From: Zoogloeaceae bacterium
GTDB taxonomy: Bacteria > Pseudomonadota > Gammaproteobacteria > Burkholderiales > Rhodocyclaceae
Reading direction: 5' to 3'
Length of the DNA: 64,000 nt
Assembly (NCBI GenBank): GCA_024235595.1
Contig: JACKMC010000005.1
Location: 212,118 to 276,117 of the forward strand
The first letter of the stretch is position 1, and each line of letters starts with the position of its first letter. Position numbers and translations under genes: made by a program. This document shows positions 63,230-64,000 of the stretch, piece by piece. Below the pieces are notes generated by a model. It had not been told where the DNA came from and made no database searches. It was given only the letters and a program-made list of their open reading frames with translations.

Positions 63230-63493
63230 TCATGCTCGTGCCACGCGTGCAAGCAACGTGAAGTGCACGCCCAACACCTTGGCGATCCGCTGGCGACTGT
63301 TGTTACCTGTCGTATCGACGGCTGCCATCGCGGCGTCGCCGAGTTCGCGGCCGACCAAGTCCGCCAGAAGTCGCGCTGGCGGACGACGTTGCTCATCGGG
63401 GATGCCGTCCTCGTGGATCGCCTCGCGACGATCGCCACGCGAAGTCACGTGGTACATGGCACCGGAAAATCTCAGTCGCAAAGGTCCGCTCAT
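63230..63493 (-). pseudogene. Mini-RAYT ORF 2
   Basis: Eighty-seven residues from ATG to stop: MSGPLRLRFSGAMYHVTSRG, then DRREAIHEDGIPDEQRRPPA, then RLLADLVGRELGDAAMAAVD, then TTGNNSRQRIAKVLG. It is colinear with 62265-62489 without gaps. It lacks the HUH and tyrosine motifs, so it cannot be an active transposase. It ends cleanly, which leaves open whether it is made as a small protein. Confidence 0.7.
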
Positions 63494-63555
63494 GGACTGA
63501 GGGTGGCTATTGGGTGACCCCCGGGGCGCATGACCCCGGCGCAAGTCGCAAGTGC

Positions 63556-64000
63556 CTATTGCGACGGGAACGCGCCCATTGTGTCGGTACACAGGACGCA
63601 GCGAAATGGTCCATCTGCGAGATTCGGATAGGTTGCTGCGAACGCCTTGTGTACCTCCGCTTGAGTGAATCGTCGGGGCTGAATTCGCAGATAGGTTGTT
63701 GTTACAGGAAAGCCAGGTTGGACAGACTGAGAAACATCGTAGCTGCCAAGGTGGACCACACCGCCCGCCCGAACCGCGAAGGGCTTGTTCAAGATCGAGT
63801 CGGTCACGGCTTTGCGGCTCAAGACTTCCTTCGTCAAAGTGGCATAGGTGATCCACTGCACCACCGCGTACGTTCCTGGCGGCACTTTGATGGCCACCGT
63901 CTGATCCTTCGCCTCACTGGGCATACTTGAGTCCTCACCGAGCGGCATGGTGAACTCGCGGCCGTCATCCACGCCTTTGACGACGAAGGCGAAGCCGCGA
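63556..64000 (-). CDS. Partial gene at the window edge, unknown
   Basis: The frame enters from beyond 64000 and runs to 63556. Visible: FVVKGVDDGREFTMPLGEDS, then VAIKVPPGTYAVVQWITYATLTKEVL, then FAVRAGGVVHLGSYDVSQSV, then YPNLADGPFRCVLCTDTMGAF. A beta-rich, possibly exported domain with two late cysteines (CVLC). No family can be named from this part; the start is outside. Confidence 0.6.
   Translation of the reverse strand, partial: RGFAFVVKGVDDGREFTMPLGEDSSMPSEAKDQTVAIKVPPGTYAVVQWITYATLTKEVLSRKAVTDSILNKPFAVRAGGVVHLGSYDVSQSVQPGFPVTTTYLRIQPRRFTQAEVHKAFAATYPNLADGPFRCVLCTDTMGAFPSQ

Overview
The window is high-GC DNA with the gene content of a betaproteobacterium. I would place it near Rhodocyclales (Thauera, Azoarcus or relatives). 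That placement is inference: it rests on base composition, a stand-alone gshA, a KefB-type antiporter, a lexA-imuA-imuB cassette and many LysR-divergent pairs. There is no rRNA or other decisive marker, and I see no tRNA, rRNA or CRISPR array. Coding density is high and genes sit in short operons, but several stretches are decayed: a partial 4Fe-4S gene, a transporter relic, a twice-frameshifted DUF1003 gene, and a cluster of RAYT fragments.

Layout. 0.2-5.0 kb: alginate/uronate cluster. A LacI regulator and an SMP-30 lactonase face an alginate lyase (PL5) and a 2-keto-3-deoxygluconate kinase across two LacI-type operators. 5.0-8.1 kb: SulP anion transporter plus tandem UspA protein behind a palindrome-overlapped promoter. 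8.2-21.5 kb: a DUF3365 haem-motif protein, then a huge cyclic beta-1,2-glucan synthase (NdvB type). The 9-21 kb block is bracketed by a decayed and an intact copy of the same 4Fe-4S gene. 21.6-27.9 kb: LysR-controlled oxidoreductase and VOC genes, an HxlR regulator, a methyltransferase and a tautomerase. 28.2-33.4 kb: a Gly-rich TerB-like protein, a broken DUF1003 gene, a ChrA chromate transporter, a NhaD/ArsB-like antiporter and decayed DNA. 33.6-36.7 kb: a lipoprotein whose upstream region is split by an IS630-family element, then a cell-wall-active enzyme. 36.9-40.2 kb: LysR, azoreductase, pirin and GTP cyclohydrolase II. 40.3-48.6 kb: KefB antiporter, NERD helicase, ProQ-like RNA chaperone, NYN/OST-HTH protein, YbfB-type MFS with LysR. 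48.7-53.3 kb: SOS cassette lexA-imuA-imuB with a clear LexA box and no dnaE2 next to it, then a VF530 protein and a HI0933-like flavoprotein. 53.7-58.7 kb: PPOX and GST genes with LysR, a GNAT acetyltransferase, a small peptide with a double-glycine leader, and small exported or membrane proteins. 58.3-63.5 kb: an intact RAYT (REP-associated tyrosine transposase) and three RAYT relics around gshA, an AlaX-type editing protein and a retropepsin-like protease.

How the genes work together. The alginate cluster would cleave alginate in the periplasm and phosphorylate KDG in the cytoplasm. The LexA cassette is a damage-inducible mutagenesis unit. The azoR-pirin-ribA run looks like a flavin/quinone redox unit under a LysR regulator. 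The most unusual observations are two paralogous 'mini-RAYT' ORFs with the same internal junction, the IS630 insertion at a palindromic Shine-Dalgarno site that rebuilds the ribosome-binding site, the orphan 60-residue double-glycine peptide, and the diverged 4Fe-4S gene copies that bracket the glucan synthase locus.
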